A program made the position numbers and the translations under genes. 64,000 nucleotides of DNA from Pseudomonas viridiflava (GTDB taxonomy: Bacteria > Pseudomonadota > Gammaproteobacteria > Pseudomonadales > Pseudomonadaceae): assembly GCF_900590885.1 (NCBI RefSeq), contig NZ_UUON01000051.1:62001-126000 (forward strand). Direction: 5' to 3'. The notes beneath the pieces were generated by a model that was given only the letters and a program-made list of their open reading frames with translations, had not been told where the DNA came from and searched no databases. Below are positions 27,201-35,235 of the stretch, in pieces; the first letter of the stretch is position 1, and each line of letters opens with the position of its first letter.

Positions 27201-28583
27201 ATGACCACCCAAAAAATCTCCTTCTACAACCTGGCCTGGCGCTGGCACTTCTACGCCGGCCTCTTCGTCGCCCCCTTCATGGTGCTGCTGGCCCTCACCG
27301 GCATCATCTACCTGTTCAAACCCCAACTCGACCCACTGATGTACGCCAACCTGCTCACCGTACCCGCCGCCGAACACGCCCTGAGCGCCGACGAACAACT
27401 GCAACGCGCCCAGGCTGCGTTCCCCCAAGGCAAGATCAGCAAATACCTGCCACCAGCCGACGCCACCAGCAGCGCGCAGTTCGTGATGCATCAAGACGGC
27501 CGCGAAGTCAGCGTGTTCCTCGACCCGTATCGCGGCAGCGTACTCGGCGAGCAGGACGCGAAATACAACCTGCAAGCCATCGCCCGCGCCCTGCACGGCG
27601 AGCTGATGATCGGCACCGTGGGCGATCGCCTGGTGGAACTCGCCGCCGGTTGGGGCGTGATGCTGGTGGTGTCCGGCCTGTACCTGTGGTGGCCGCGCGG
27701 CAAGTCGTCGGCCGGAGTGCTGTGGCCACGCTTCAACAACCGTGGCCGCGTGCTATGGCGTGACATGCACGCAGTCGCCGGTTTCTGGGGCGCGGCCTTC
27801 CTGTTGGTGATGCTGCTCAGCGGCATGACCTGGACCGGCTTCTGGGGCAAGCAATACGCCGACCTGTGGAACACCTTCCCGGCGGCGATGTGGAACAACG
27901 TGCCGCAGTCCGACCAGCAAGCGCGGGTGCTCAACACCGCCAGCCAGCAGACCGTGCCCTGGGCCATGGAAAACACGCCGATGCCGATGTCCGGCGACCA
28001 CGCCGAACACATGAACCACGGCGCCATGCATTCGGCGCCGGCCGCACCGAGCATTCGCCTGCAACAAGTGGTCGACCTGGCCACCGCGCGCAAGGTCGAG
28101 CCCGGCTACAGCATCACCTTCCCGACCACCGCCGAAGGCGTGTTCACCGTGGCGGTGTTCGCCAACGACCCACGCAACGACGCTACCCTGCACGTGGACC
28201 AGTACACCGGCAAGGTCCTCGCCGATGTGCGCTGGGAGCACTACAACACGGTGGCGCGCGCTACCGAAACCGGGGTGATGCTGCATGAAGGCAAGATGTT
28301 CGGCTGGGTCAACCAACTGATCGTGCTGCTGATCTGCCTGATGATCCTGCTCAGCGCCGTGAGTGGCGTGGTGATCTGGTGGAAGCGTCGCCCACAGGGC
28401 GGCATGGGTGTTCCGCCGTTGCGCCATGACCTGCCCAAGTGGAAAACCGCGATGGTGATCATGCTCGCGCTGTCGATCATTTTTCCGTTGGTGGGCGCGT
28501 CGTTGATTGCGGTGTGGGCCTTGGACCGCCTGGTGTTGGCGCGGTTGTTCACGCAACGTGAATCTGCCTCAGGTTCTGCATGA
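27201..28583 (+). CDS. PepSY-associated transmembrane protein (PiuB-like)
   Basis: 460 residues from ATG 27201, behind GGAG. Four or five membrane helices: one near the start (FYAGLFVAPFMVLLALTGIIYLF region), one at about residue 150 (GVMLVVSGLYLWWP), one at about 190, and two at the end. PepSY-like periplasmic parts lie between. Relatives are called iron-uptake or sulfite-reductase-like membrane proteins and are often next to TonB receptors; some may reduce metal in the periplasm. A Met/His-rich insert (MPMSGDHAEHMNHGAMH, about residues 255-275) suggests copper handling, matching the genes before it. Confidence 0.85.
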   Translation: MTTQKISFYNLAWRWHFYAGLFVAPFMVLLALTGIIYLFKPQLDPLMYANLLTVPAAEHALSADEQLQRAQAAFPQGKISKYLPPADATSSAQFVMHQDGREVSVFLDPYRGSVLGEQDAKYNLQAIARALHGELMIGTVGDRLVELAAGWGVMLVVSGLYLWWPRGKSSAGVLWPRFNNRGRVLWRDMHAVAGFWGAAFLLVMLLSGMTWTGFWGKQYADLWNTFPAAMWNNVPQSDQQARVLNTASQQTVPWAMENTPMPMSGDHAEHMNHGAMHSAPAAPSIRLQQVVDLATARKVEPGYSITFPTTAEGVFTVAVFANDPRNDATLHVDQYTGKVLADVRWEHYNTVARATETGVMLHEGKMFGWVNQLIVLLICLMILLSAVSGVVIWWKRRPQGGMGVPPLRHDLPKWKTAMVIMLALSIIFPLVGASLIAVWALDRLVLARLFTQRESASGSA

Positions 28584-28648
28584 AACAGGCGAGATGCCCG
28601 TTGCAGAGGGCTTCTGTAGCCTTGCGCAACTTTTGCCCCGCAGCCAAT

Positions 28649-28669
28649 AAGTGTTAACTTATAACACTT
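28649..28669. promoter_or_regulatory. Zur-box-like palindrome
   Basis: Perfect 8-bp arms AAGTGTTA and TAACACTT around ACTTA, 64 bp before the TonB receptor ATG. The core GTTAACTTATAAC differs from the Zur-type GTTATANTATAAC at two positions. The downstream genes resemble the zinc-responsive PA2911-PA2914 cluster, which in P. aeruginosa also sits beside cob genes. Zinc repression is therefore the likely control. Confidence 0.65.
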
Positions 28670-28733
28670 TCTGCGTTATCGTTGCTCGCCGCGCCCTGCG
28701 GCGAGTACCCCCGTAAAGAAGATTGATCGACCG

Positions 28734-30842
28734 ATGAACAAGTACCTTGCGTCCGGCCTGTGCCTGCTCGCCCTGCATAACAGCGCCCAGGCCCTGACAC
28801 TCCCCGCCAGCCCCATCACCGCGCCTGAAGTGGACGACCAGCACGTCGACCTGCACACCCCTACCACCGCCGGCTCGCGCCTGAACCTCACGGCCCTGCA
28901 AACCCCCGGCAGCGTCGAAAGCCAGACCGGCGCGCAGATCCGCGAGCGCGGCGACGCCAGCGTGCAGGACGCCATTTCCCGCGCCACCGGCATCAGCCGC
29001 ACCGGCTCGCCCGGCGACGGCGGCACCTCGCTGTCGGCCCGTGGTTTTACCGGCCAGGGTTCGGTGATGCAGCTGTACGACGGCAACCGCATGTACATGG
29101 GCATGGGTACCTCGACCTTCCCGGTGGACACCTGGTCAGTGGAACGCGTCGACGTTTTGCGCGGCCCGGCCTCGGTGCTGTATGGCGAAGGCGCCACCGG
29201 CGCGGTGGTTAATACCGTGCCGAAAAAACCGTTCAGCGGCGCGATCGAAAACCATATCCGCCTGGGCTACGGCTCCTATGATCGCCAGCAACAAGCCCTG
29301 GACAGCGGCGGCTCGCTGACCGACACCCTGAGCTACCGCCTGAACCTCAACCGCCTGCGCAGCAATGGTTTCATCGACCGTGGCGACTCCAGCAGCGACT
29401 TCGTCAGCGGCGCCCTGCGCTGGCAGGCCGCCGACAACCTGAGCTTCACCTTGGCCAGCGACTACGGCGACCAGCACCCGCAAAACTACTTCGGCACGCC
29501 GCTGATCAACGGCCAGTTGCACAAGGGCCTGCGCGACAAGAACTACAACGTCAGCAACGACACCCAGCACTACAACGACCAGTGGACGCGCCTGACCAGC
29601 GAATGGCAGATCAACGACAGCGTCAGCGCCACCAACGAGCTGTTCTACCTGAAAAACCAGCGCCGCTGGCAGAACGCCGAGAACTACAACTTCACCAACG
29701 GCCAACTGACCCGCAGCGGCAACTACGGCATCAAGCACAATCAGGAGCAGGTCGGCGACCGCCAGACCTTCACCTTCAAGCACACGCTGTTCGGCCTCGA
29801 CAGCCAGACCGTGACCGGCGTGGAGTACAACCGCATCCGCTTCCGCCTGGCCAGCAACTCGCCGTTTACAGACACGTTTTCCACCGGCCAACCCATCGAC
29901 GTGAACCACCCGGCACCCGGCCAGTTCGCCAGTAACGACCCGTTCCAGCCGCTGTTCGCCAGCACCACCAAAACCGTGGCCGGCTTCGCCGAAAACCGCC
30001 TGCAGCTCACCGATCAACTGTCGCTGATCACCGGCATCCGCCGCGACTACGCGCACATCGACCGCGACAACTTGCGCGACGGAAGCCAGAGCGACAAGAC
30101 CCTCACCGGCAATAACTGGAAAGCCGGCCTGGTGTATGCGATCACCCCGGACACCTCGATCTACGGCCAGTACGCCACCAGCACTGACGGCGTCGGCGGC
30201 CTGATTTCCCTGAGCCCCGGCCAGCAGCAATTCGACCTGGCCACCGCCAAGCAGACCGAGATCGGCATCAAGCAAGCCTTCTGGAACCAGCGCGGCGAAT
30301 GGACGTTGGCGGCCTACCACATCGTCAAGAAAAAGCTGCTCACCGACACCCCGGGCGACCCCGACCACCAGCAGCAAGTCGGCCAGCAATCCTCCCGGGG
30401 CCTGGAGGCCAGCCTCGACCTGCAACTGCCGCACGCCTGGCAGCTACAAGCCAACGCGGCCATCGTCCACGCGCAGTACGACGACTTCAACCAGGACGTC
30501 AACGGCGTGCAGGTCTCCCGCGATGGCAACCGCCCGGTGGACGTGCCGCGCCGCACCGCCAACCTGTGGTTGAGCAAGGCCGTGACCGAGGACATCCGCG
30601 CCGGTGCCGGGGTGCGCTACGTGGACGCGCGTTACGCCGACATGGCCAACCAGAACGAGTTGCCGAGCTACACCGTGGTCGATGCGACGGTGTCGTGGCA
30701 GGCGGCGCGCAACACCACCCTGGGTCTGCAATTGAACAACCTGTTTGACCGCACTTATGCCGTGAGCCAATACAACGACGGCCAGCAGTGGATTTTAGGT
30801 GAGCCACGCTCATTCTTCGTCACGGCGGACTACACCTTCTAA
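28734..30842 (+). CDS. TonB-dependent outer-membrane receptor (probable zinc-responsive)
   Basis: 702 residues, signal peptide ending at AQALTLP, plug with ISRTGSPGDGGTSLSARGF and VERVDVLRGPASVLYG, and a barrel ending in FFVTADYTF with the C-terminal aromatic residue needed for insertion. The overall type is a siderophore receptor. It heads a set with an ABC ATPase, a binding protein and a permease of the iron/B12 type, and lies behind a Zur-like palindrome. It may thus import a zinc-metallophore complex rather than an iron siderophore. The neighbouring cob genes leave a corrinoid substrate possible. A REP hairpin separates it from the ATPase gene. Confidence 0.88.
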   Translation: MNKYLASGLCLLALHNSAQALTLPASPITAPEVDDQHVDLHTPTTAGSRLNLTALQTPGSVESQTGAQIRERGDASVQDAISRATGISRTGSPGDGGTSLSARGFTGQGSVMQLYDGNRMYMGMGTSTFPVDTWSVERVDVLRGPASVLYGEGATGAVVNTVPKKPFSGAIENHIRLGYGSYDRQQQALDSGGSLTDTLSYRLNLNRLRSNGFIDRGDSSSDFVSGALRWQAADNLSFTLASDYGDQHPQNYFGTPLINGQLHKGLRDKNYNVSNDTQHYNDQWTRLTSEWQINDSVSATNELFYLKNQRRWQNAENYNFTNGQLTRSGNYGIKHNQEQVGDRQTFTFKHTLFGLDSQTVTGVEYNRIRFRLASNSPFTDTFSTGQPIDVNHPAPGQFASNDPFQPLFASTTKTVAGFAENRLQLTDQLSLITGIRRDYAHIDRDNLRDGSQSDKTLTGNNWKAGLVYAITPDTSIYGQYATSTDGVGGLISLSPGQQQFDLATAKQTEIGIKQAFWNQRGEWTLAAYHIVKKKLLTDTPGDPDHQQQVGQQSSRGLEASLDLQLPHAWQLQANAAIVHAQYDDFNQDVNGVQVSRDGNRPVDVPRRTANLWLSKAVTEDIRAGAGVRYVDARYADMANQNELPSYTVVDATVSWQAARNTTLGLQLNNLFDRTYAVSQYNDGQQWILGEPRSFFVTADYTF

Positions 30843-30844
30843 CA

Positions 30845-30878
30845 AAATGTGGGAGGGGGCTTGCCCCCTCCCATATTT
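30845..30878. repeat. Single-palindrome REP hairpin
   Basis: AAATGTGGGAGGGGG-CTTG-CCCCCTCCCATATTT, 15-bp stem with one mismatch, starting 2 bp after the receptor stop and ending 26 bp before the ATPase ATG. It may lower expression of the importer relative to the receptor. Confidence 0.85.
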
Positions 30879-30904
30879 GACCTGTGTTGGACTTGAGAAT
30901 ATTG

Positions 30905-31693
30905 ATGACCTCACTCACCCTCACCGACGTGACTTGGACCCCGTCCGATCACGGCCACTGTCACCACCACTTCCAGCTGCGAAACGCCAGCCTGCAAGTC
31001 GGTGCGGGGGAGTTCGTGGGCCTCATCGGCCCCAACGGCAGCGGCAAGACCAGCCTGCTGCGCTGCGCCTACCGGTTCAGCAAACCGGCCCACGGCGACG
31101 TGCTGCTCGCCCACCAGAACGTGTGGAAACAAACCGCCAAATGGTGCGCGCAACGCATCGCCGTGGTGCTGCAGGAATTCCCCGATGCCTTCGGCCTGCG
31201 CGTGGACGAAGTGGTCGCCATGGGCCGTACGCCGCACAAAGGTTTGTTCGATGGCGACACCTTGCACGACCAGCAGTTGGTGCAAAGCGCGCTCGAATCC
31301 GTCGGCCTGCTGGGTTTTGAAGACCATGCCTTCGCCACCCTGTCGGGCGGTGAAAAGCAGCGTGTAATCCTCGCCCGCGCCCTGGCCCAGCAGCCGCAGT
31401 TGCTGATCCTCGACGAACCGACCAACCACCTCGACCCACGCTACCAGCTGGAGCTTTTGAGGCTGGTCAAGCGCCTGAATATCGGCACCCTGGCGAGCAT
31501 CCACGACCTGAACCTGGCCGCCGCGTTTTGCGATCGCCTCTATGTGATCGACCACGGGCGCATCGTCGCCAGCGGCACGCCCCATCAAGTGCTGACCGCC
31601 GAACTGCTGCGCGAGGTGTTCGGCGTTGAAGCGCTGATCGACACTCATCCCCTGGCCGACCACCCTCGAATCACCTGGATAACCCAACCATGA
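30905..31693 (+). CDS. ABC transporter ATPase, FecE/BtuD type
   Basis: 262 residues from ATG 30905. Walker A GPNGSGKTS, signature LSGGEKQRVILARAL, Walker B LLILDEPTNHLD and the switch histidine in ASIHDLNLA are complete. An unusual N-terminal HGHCHHHF cluster may bind metal. The stop overlaps the next start (ATGA). Energises the binding-protein/permease pair downstream. Confidence 0.93.
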   Translation: MTSLTLTDVTWTPSDHGHCHHHFQLRNASLQVGAGEFVGLIGPNGSGKTSLLRCAYRFSKPAHGDVLLAHQNVWKQTAKWCAQRIAVVLQEFPDAFGLRVDEVVAMGRTPHKGLFDGDTLHDQQLVQSALESVGLLGFEDHAFATLSGGEKQRVILARALAQQPQLLILDEPTNHLDPRYQLELLRLVKRLNIGTLASIHDLNLAAAFCDRLYVIDHGRIVASGTPHQVLTAELLREVFGVEALIDTHPLADHPRITWITQP

Positions 31694-32637
31694 TCCTGCG
31701 CTCCCTGCTGCCTCTCGCCCTGCTGCTCGGCACTGCCAACGCGTTCGCCGCCGCGACCCATTACCCGGTCACCGTCAAAAGCTGCAACCGCGACGTGACC
31801 TTCCAGGAAGCGCCGAAACACGCGGTGAGCCACGACATCAACATGACCCAGATGATGCTCGCCCTCGGCCTCAAGCCACGCATGGCCGGCTACAGCGGCG
31901 TCACCGGCTGGAAGTCGGTCACCCCGGAAATGGCCCAGACCCTCGACGGCCTGCCGGAGCTGGCGAGCAAGTACCCATCGGTGGAAACCTTGCTCAATGC
32001 CAATGTGGATTTCTTCTTCGCCGGCTGGGACTACGGCATGCGCGTGGGCGGCGACCTTACGCCAAACACCCTGCAACCCTTGGGCATCAACGTGTATGAG
32101 CTGACCGAATCCTGCGCCTTCGTGATGAAGCGCCCGGCCGCGACCCTGGACGACACCTACAACGACCTGCGCAACCTCGGCAAGATCTTCGACGTGCAGG
32201 ACCGCGCCAATGCGCTGATCGCGCAGATGCAGGCGCAGGTCGCCGAGGTGCGCAAAGACCTGCCTGCCGACAAACCCCGCGTGTTCCTCTACGACAGCGG
32301 CGAAGACCGCGCCATGACCTCCGGCCGCCTGGGCATGCCCCAGGCGCTGATCGATGCCGCCGGCGGGCGCAATATCCTTGATGATGTCGACGCCAGCTGG
32401 ACCCGCGTCAACTGGGAAACCGTGGTGGAGCGCAACCCGCAGGTGATCGTGATCGTCGACTACAGCGAAATCACCGCCGAGCAAAAACAGCAGTTCCTGC
32501 TCAACAACCCGGCGCTGCAATCGGTGGACGCGATCAAGAACCAGCGTTTTATCGTGATCCCCTACGTGCAGGCCACGCCGGGCATCGATAACGTGCTGGC
32601 GGTGGAAACCCTGGCCAAGGGGTTCCACGGCGAATGA
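31690..32637 (+). CDS. ABC transporter periplasmic binding protein, FepB/BtuF class
   Basis: 315 residues with signal peptide MILRSLLPLALLLGTANAFAA. Two lobes joined by a long helix, typical of class III binding proteins: HAVSHDINMTQMMLALGL, LASKYPSVETLLNANVDFFF, and LGMPQALIDAAGGRNI. The substrate is unknown; the set resembles the zinc-responsive PA2911-2914 group. Starts and ends overlap its neighbours by 4 bp, so the three importer genes are tightly coupled. Confidence 0.9.
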   Translation: MILRSLLPLALLLGTANAFAAATHYPVTVKSCNRDVTFQEAPKHAVSHDINMTQMMLALGLKPRMAGYSGVTGWKSVTPEMAQTLDGLPELASKYPSVETLLNANVDFFFAGWDYGMRVGGDLTPNTLQPLGINVYELTESCAFVMKRPAATLDDTYNDLRNLGKIFDVQDRANALIAQMQAQVAEVRKDLPADKPRVFLYDSGEDRAMTSGRLGMPQALIDAAGGRNILDDVDASWTRVNWETVVERNPQVIVIVDYSEITAEQKQQFLLNNPALQSVDAIKNQRFIVIPYVQATPGIDNVLAVETLAKGFHGE

Positions 32638-33644
32638 TTACCCGTCGCTACGCCCTGCTGCTGAGTGCCCTTGGCGCGTTGTTGCTGATCTCCTGCGTGG
32701 TGTCGCTGGGGTTCGGCTCCGCGCGGGTGCCGGTGGAGGTGGTGTGGCGGATTTTACTGCACAACGCCTTCGGCTTCGGCGAGGTGAGCTGGAGCGTCGG
32801 CCAGGAACATATCGTCTGGCTGATCCGCGTGCCGCGCATGCTGCTCGGCGCCTTGGTGGGCGCGGGGTTGGCGTTGATCGGCGCGGTGTTGCAGGCGGTC
32901 ACGCGCAACCCGCTGGCCGACCCGCACCTGCTCGGCGTCACCTCCGGCGCCACCCTGGGCGCGGTGATTGTGGTGCTGCATGTGGGTGAAATCATCGGCC
33001 TGCTGACCTTGCCCCTCGCCGCGTTTATCGGCGCCTTGCTGAGCATGCTGGTGGTGCTGGCGGTGGCCAGTCGCAGTGGCCGGCTGGAGAGTGATCGCCT
33101 GCTGCTGTGCGGCGTCGCGGTGTCGTTCGTGATGATGGCCGCCGCCAACCTGCTGCTGTTTATGGGCGACCACCGCGCGGCGTCGGCGGTGATGTTCTGG
33201 ATGCTCGGCGGCCTCGGCCTGGCGCGCTGGGAGCTGCTGGCAATACCCGCCGCCACGGTGCTGCTCGGGCTGGGGTTGCTGCAGGGCATGGCGCGCCCAT
33301 TGAACGCGCTGATGGCCGGCGAACAGACCGCCGTGACCCTCGGCCTGAACGCACGCAATGTGCGGCTGAAGGTGTTCCTGATCGCCTCGCTGATGACCGG
33401 TGTGCTGGTGTCCATCAGCGGTTCCATCGGCTTTGTCGGGCTGATGGTGCCGCACATCGCCCGGCGGCTGGTCGGCGCCGAGCATCGCCGCCTGCTACCG
33501 GTGTGTGCACTGCTGGGCAGTGTGTTCCTGGTGTGGGTCGACGTGGCCGCGCGCACGCTGATCGCCCCTGAAGACTTGCCCATCGGCGTGGCCACCGCGG
33601 CGATCGGCGGGCTGTTTTTTATCGGTTTGATGCGCAGGCGCTGA
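32634..33644 (+). CDS. ABC transporter permease, FecCD family
   Basis: 336 residues, about ten membrane helices. Family marks: RVPRMLLGALVGAGLALIGA split across the second helix, QAVTRNPLADPHLLGVTSGA, and GSIGFVGLMVPHIARRLVG near the end, the EAA-like loop contacting the ATPase. Last gene of the receptor-importer operon. The gap to urtA holds the sigma-54 promoter of the urea genes. Confidence 0.93.
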   Translation: MITRRYALLLSALGALLLISCVVSLGFGSARVPVEVVWRILLHNAFGFGEVSWSVGQEHIVWLIRVPRMLLGALVGAGLALIGAVLQAVTRNPLADPHLLGVTSGATLGAVIVVLHVGEIIGLLTLPLAAFIGALLSMLVVLAVASRSGRLESDRLLLCGVAVSFVMMAAANLLLFMGDHRAASAVMFWMLGGLGLARWELLAIPAATVLLGLGLLQGMARPLNALMAGEQTAVTLGLNARNVRLKVFLIASLMTGVLVSISGSIGFVGLMVPHIARRLVGAEHRRLLPVCALLGSVFLVWVDVAARTLIAPEDLPIGVATAAIGGLFFIGLMRRR

Positions 33645-33758
33645 GCCTGCCCCGTTGTAGCGCACCACCACGCACCCAGCCCTGCGACTTGCCAGTTCAT
33701 GGTGCACAACGCCTGCCCGGCCATGGGCGAAGCGACCATTTCATGCCGTTTCCCGACT

Positions 33759-33774
33759 AGGCACAGCGCTTGCA
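33759..33774 (+). promoter_or_regulatory. Sigma-54 promoter of urtABCDE
   Basis: AGGCACAGCGCTTGCA, 14 of the 16 positions consistent with TGGCACGNNNNTTGCW, with the invariant GG and GC at the correct 10-bp spacing. Transcription would begin near 33785, about 45 bp before the urtA ATG. GCACCA (33662) and TGGTGC (33700) half-sites upstream could be NtrC contacts, though their spacing is not canonical. Confidence 0.8.
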
Positions 33775-33830
33775 ATCACCTCCTCGACTTGTCCCCCTCA
33801 TAACAATGTTGAGTTCACGGAGACTGCACC

Positions 33831-35096
33831 ATGAAGCGTCGCAGCTTGATCAAGGCTTTCACACTGTCTGCATCCATTGCCGCCATGGGCCTGACCTGGA
33901 CCGTCCAGGCCGCCGAGACCATCAAGGTCGGCATCCTGCACTCGCTGTCCGGCACCATGGCCATCTCCGAAACATCGCTCAAAGACATGGCGCTGATGAC
34001 CATCGACGAGATCAACGCCAAGGGCGGCGTGAACGGCAAGATGCTCGAGCCGGTCGTGGTCGACCCCGCGTCGAACTGGCCGCTGTTCGCCGAAAAGGGC
34101 CGCCAGTTGCTGACCCAGGACAAGGTCGCCGTAGTGTTCGGCTGCTGGACCTCGGTGTCGCGTAAATCGGTGTTGCCGGTGTTCGAAGAACTCAACGGTT
34201 TGCTGTTCTACCCGGTGCAATACGAAGGCGAAGAGATGTCGCCGAACGTGTTCTATACCGGTGCGGCGCCGAACCAGCAGGCGATCCCGGCGGTGGAATA
34301 CCTGATGAGCGAAGAAGGCGGCAGCGCCAAGCGGTTCTTCCTGCTCGGCACCGACTACGTGTACCCGCGCACCACCAACAAGATCCTGCGCTCGTTCCTG
34401 CACTCCAAGGGCGTAGCGGATAAAGATATCGAAGAGGTCTACACCCCGTTCGGCCACGCCGACTACCAGACCATCGTCGCCAACATCAAGAAATTCTCCG
34501 CCGGCGGCAAGACTGCGGTGATCTCCACCGTGAACGGCGACTCCAACGTGCCGTTCTACAAAGAGCTGGCCAACCAGGGCCTGAAAGCCACCGACGTACC
34601 GGTGGTGGCGTTCTCGGTGGGCGAAGAAGAACTGCGCGGCATCGACACCAAGCCATTGGTTGGCAACCTCGCGGCGTGGAACTACTTCCAGTCGGTAGAG
34701 AACCCGGTGAACAAGAAATTCGTCGCCGACTGGAAAGCCTACGCCAAGAAACACAACCTGCCGGGCGCCGACAAAGCGGTGACCAACGACCCGATGGAAG
34801 CCACCTACGTGGGCATCCATATGTGGGCGCAGGCAGCGGAGAAAGCCAAGTCCACCGACGTCGACAAAGTGCGTGAAGCGCTGGCCGGGCAGACCTTCGC
34901 CGCGCCGTCGGGCTTCACCCTGACCATGGATAAGACCAACCACCACCTGCACAAGCCGGTGATGATCGGCGAGATCCAGGCCGATGGGCAGTTCTCGGTG
35001 GTGTGGCAAACCAATGAGCCAATCCGTGCACAGCCGTGGAGCCCTTACATTCCGGGCAATGACAAGAAGCCGGACCATGCGGTGAAGAGCAACTAA
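33831..35096 (+). CDS. urtA: Urea ABC transporter, substrate-binding protein
   Basis: 421 residues. The N-terminus MKRRSLIKAFTLS has a twin-arginine-like RRSLIK before the hydrophobic part, and cleavage is expected after VQAA. The body is a leucine-binding-protein fold with IKVGILHSLSGTMAISE, VVVDPASNWPLFAEK and GCWTSVSRKSVLPVFE, all characteristic of urea-type (FmdD/UrtA) receptors. First gene of urtABCDE behind a sigma-54 promoter and a GGAG ribosome binding site. A REPIN separates it from urtB, which may allow surplus UrtA. Confidence 0.96.
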   Translation: MKRRSLIKAFTLSASIAAMGLTWTVQAAETIKVGILHSLSGTMAISETSLKDMALMTIDEINAKGGVNGKMLEPVVVDPASNWPLFAEKGRQLLTQDKVAVVFGCWTSVSRKSVLPVFEELNGLLFYPVQYEGEEMSPNVFYTGAAPNQQAIPAVEYLMSEEGGSAKRFFLLGTDYVYPRTTNKILRSFLHSKGVADKDIEEVYTPFGHADYQTIVANIKKFSAGGKTAVISTVNGDSNVPFYKELANQGLKATDVPVVAFSVGEEELRGIDTKPLVGNLAAWNYFQSVENPVNKKFVADWKAYAKKHNLPGADKAVTNDPMEATYVGIHMWAQAAEKAKSTDVDKVREALAGQTFAAPSGFTLTMDKTNHHLHKPVMIGEIQADGQFSVVWQTNEPIRAQPWSPYIPGNDKKPDHAVKSN

Positions 35097-35114
35097 AACC
35101 CCACCACAGGTTAA

Positions 35115-35207
35115 AAATGTGGGAGGGGGCTTGCCCCCGATGGCGGTGGATCAGTGACAGAAGTTTCACCTGACACTCCGCTATCGGGGGCAAGCCCCCT
35201 CCCACAC
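35115..35207. repeat. REPIN
   Basis: Two inverted REP units with intact GGGGGCTTGCCCCC cores in the 139-bp urtA-urtB gap. It lies inside the urt transcription unit. Confidence 0.85.
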
Positions 35208-35235
35208 TGTCCACGCATGATCAGGACATTTGTTT

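Noticed and set aside
28584..28733. Fur box upstream of the TonB receptor
   Set aside because: No convincing GATAAT array was found; the only strong palindrome fits Zur better.
15058..33644. Genomic island with integrase or attachment sites
   Set aside because: No integrase, transposase, tRNA or direct terminal repeats were seen at either border. Rearrangement is possible, but a mobile island is not supported.
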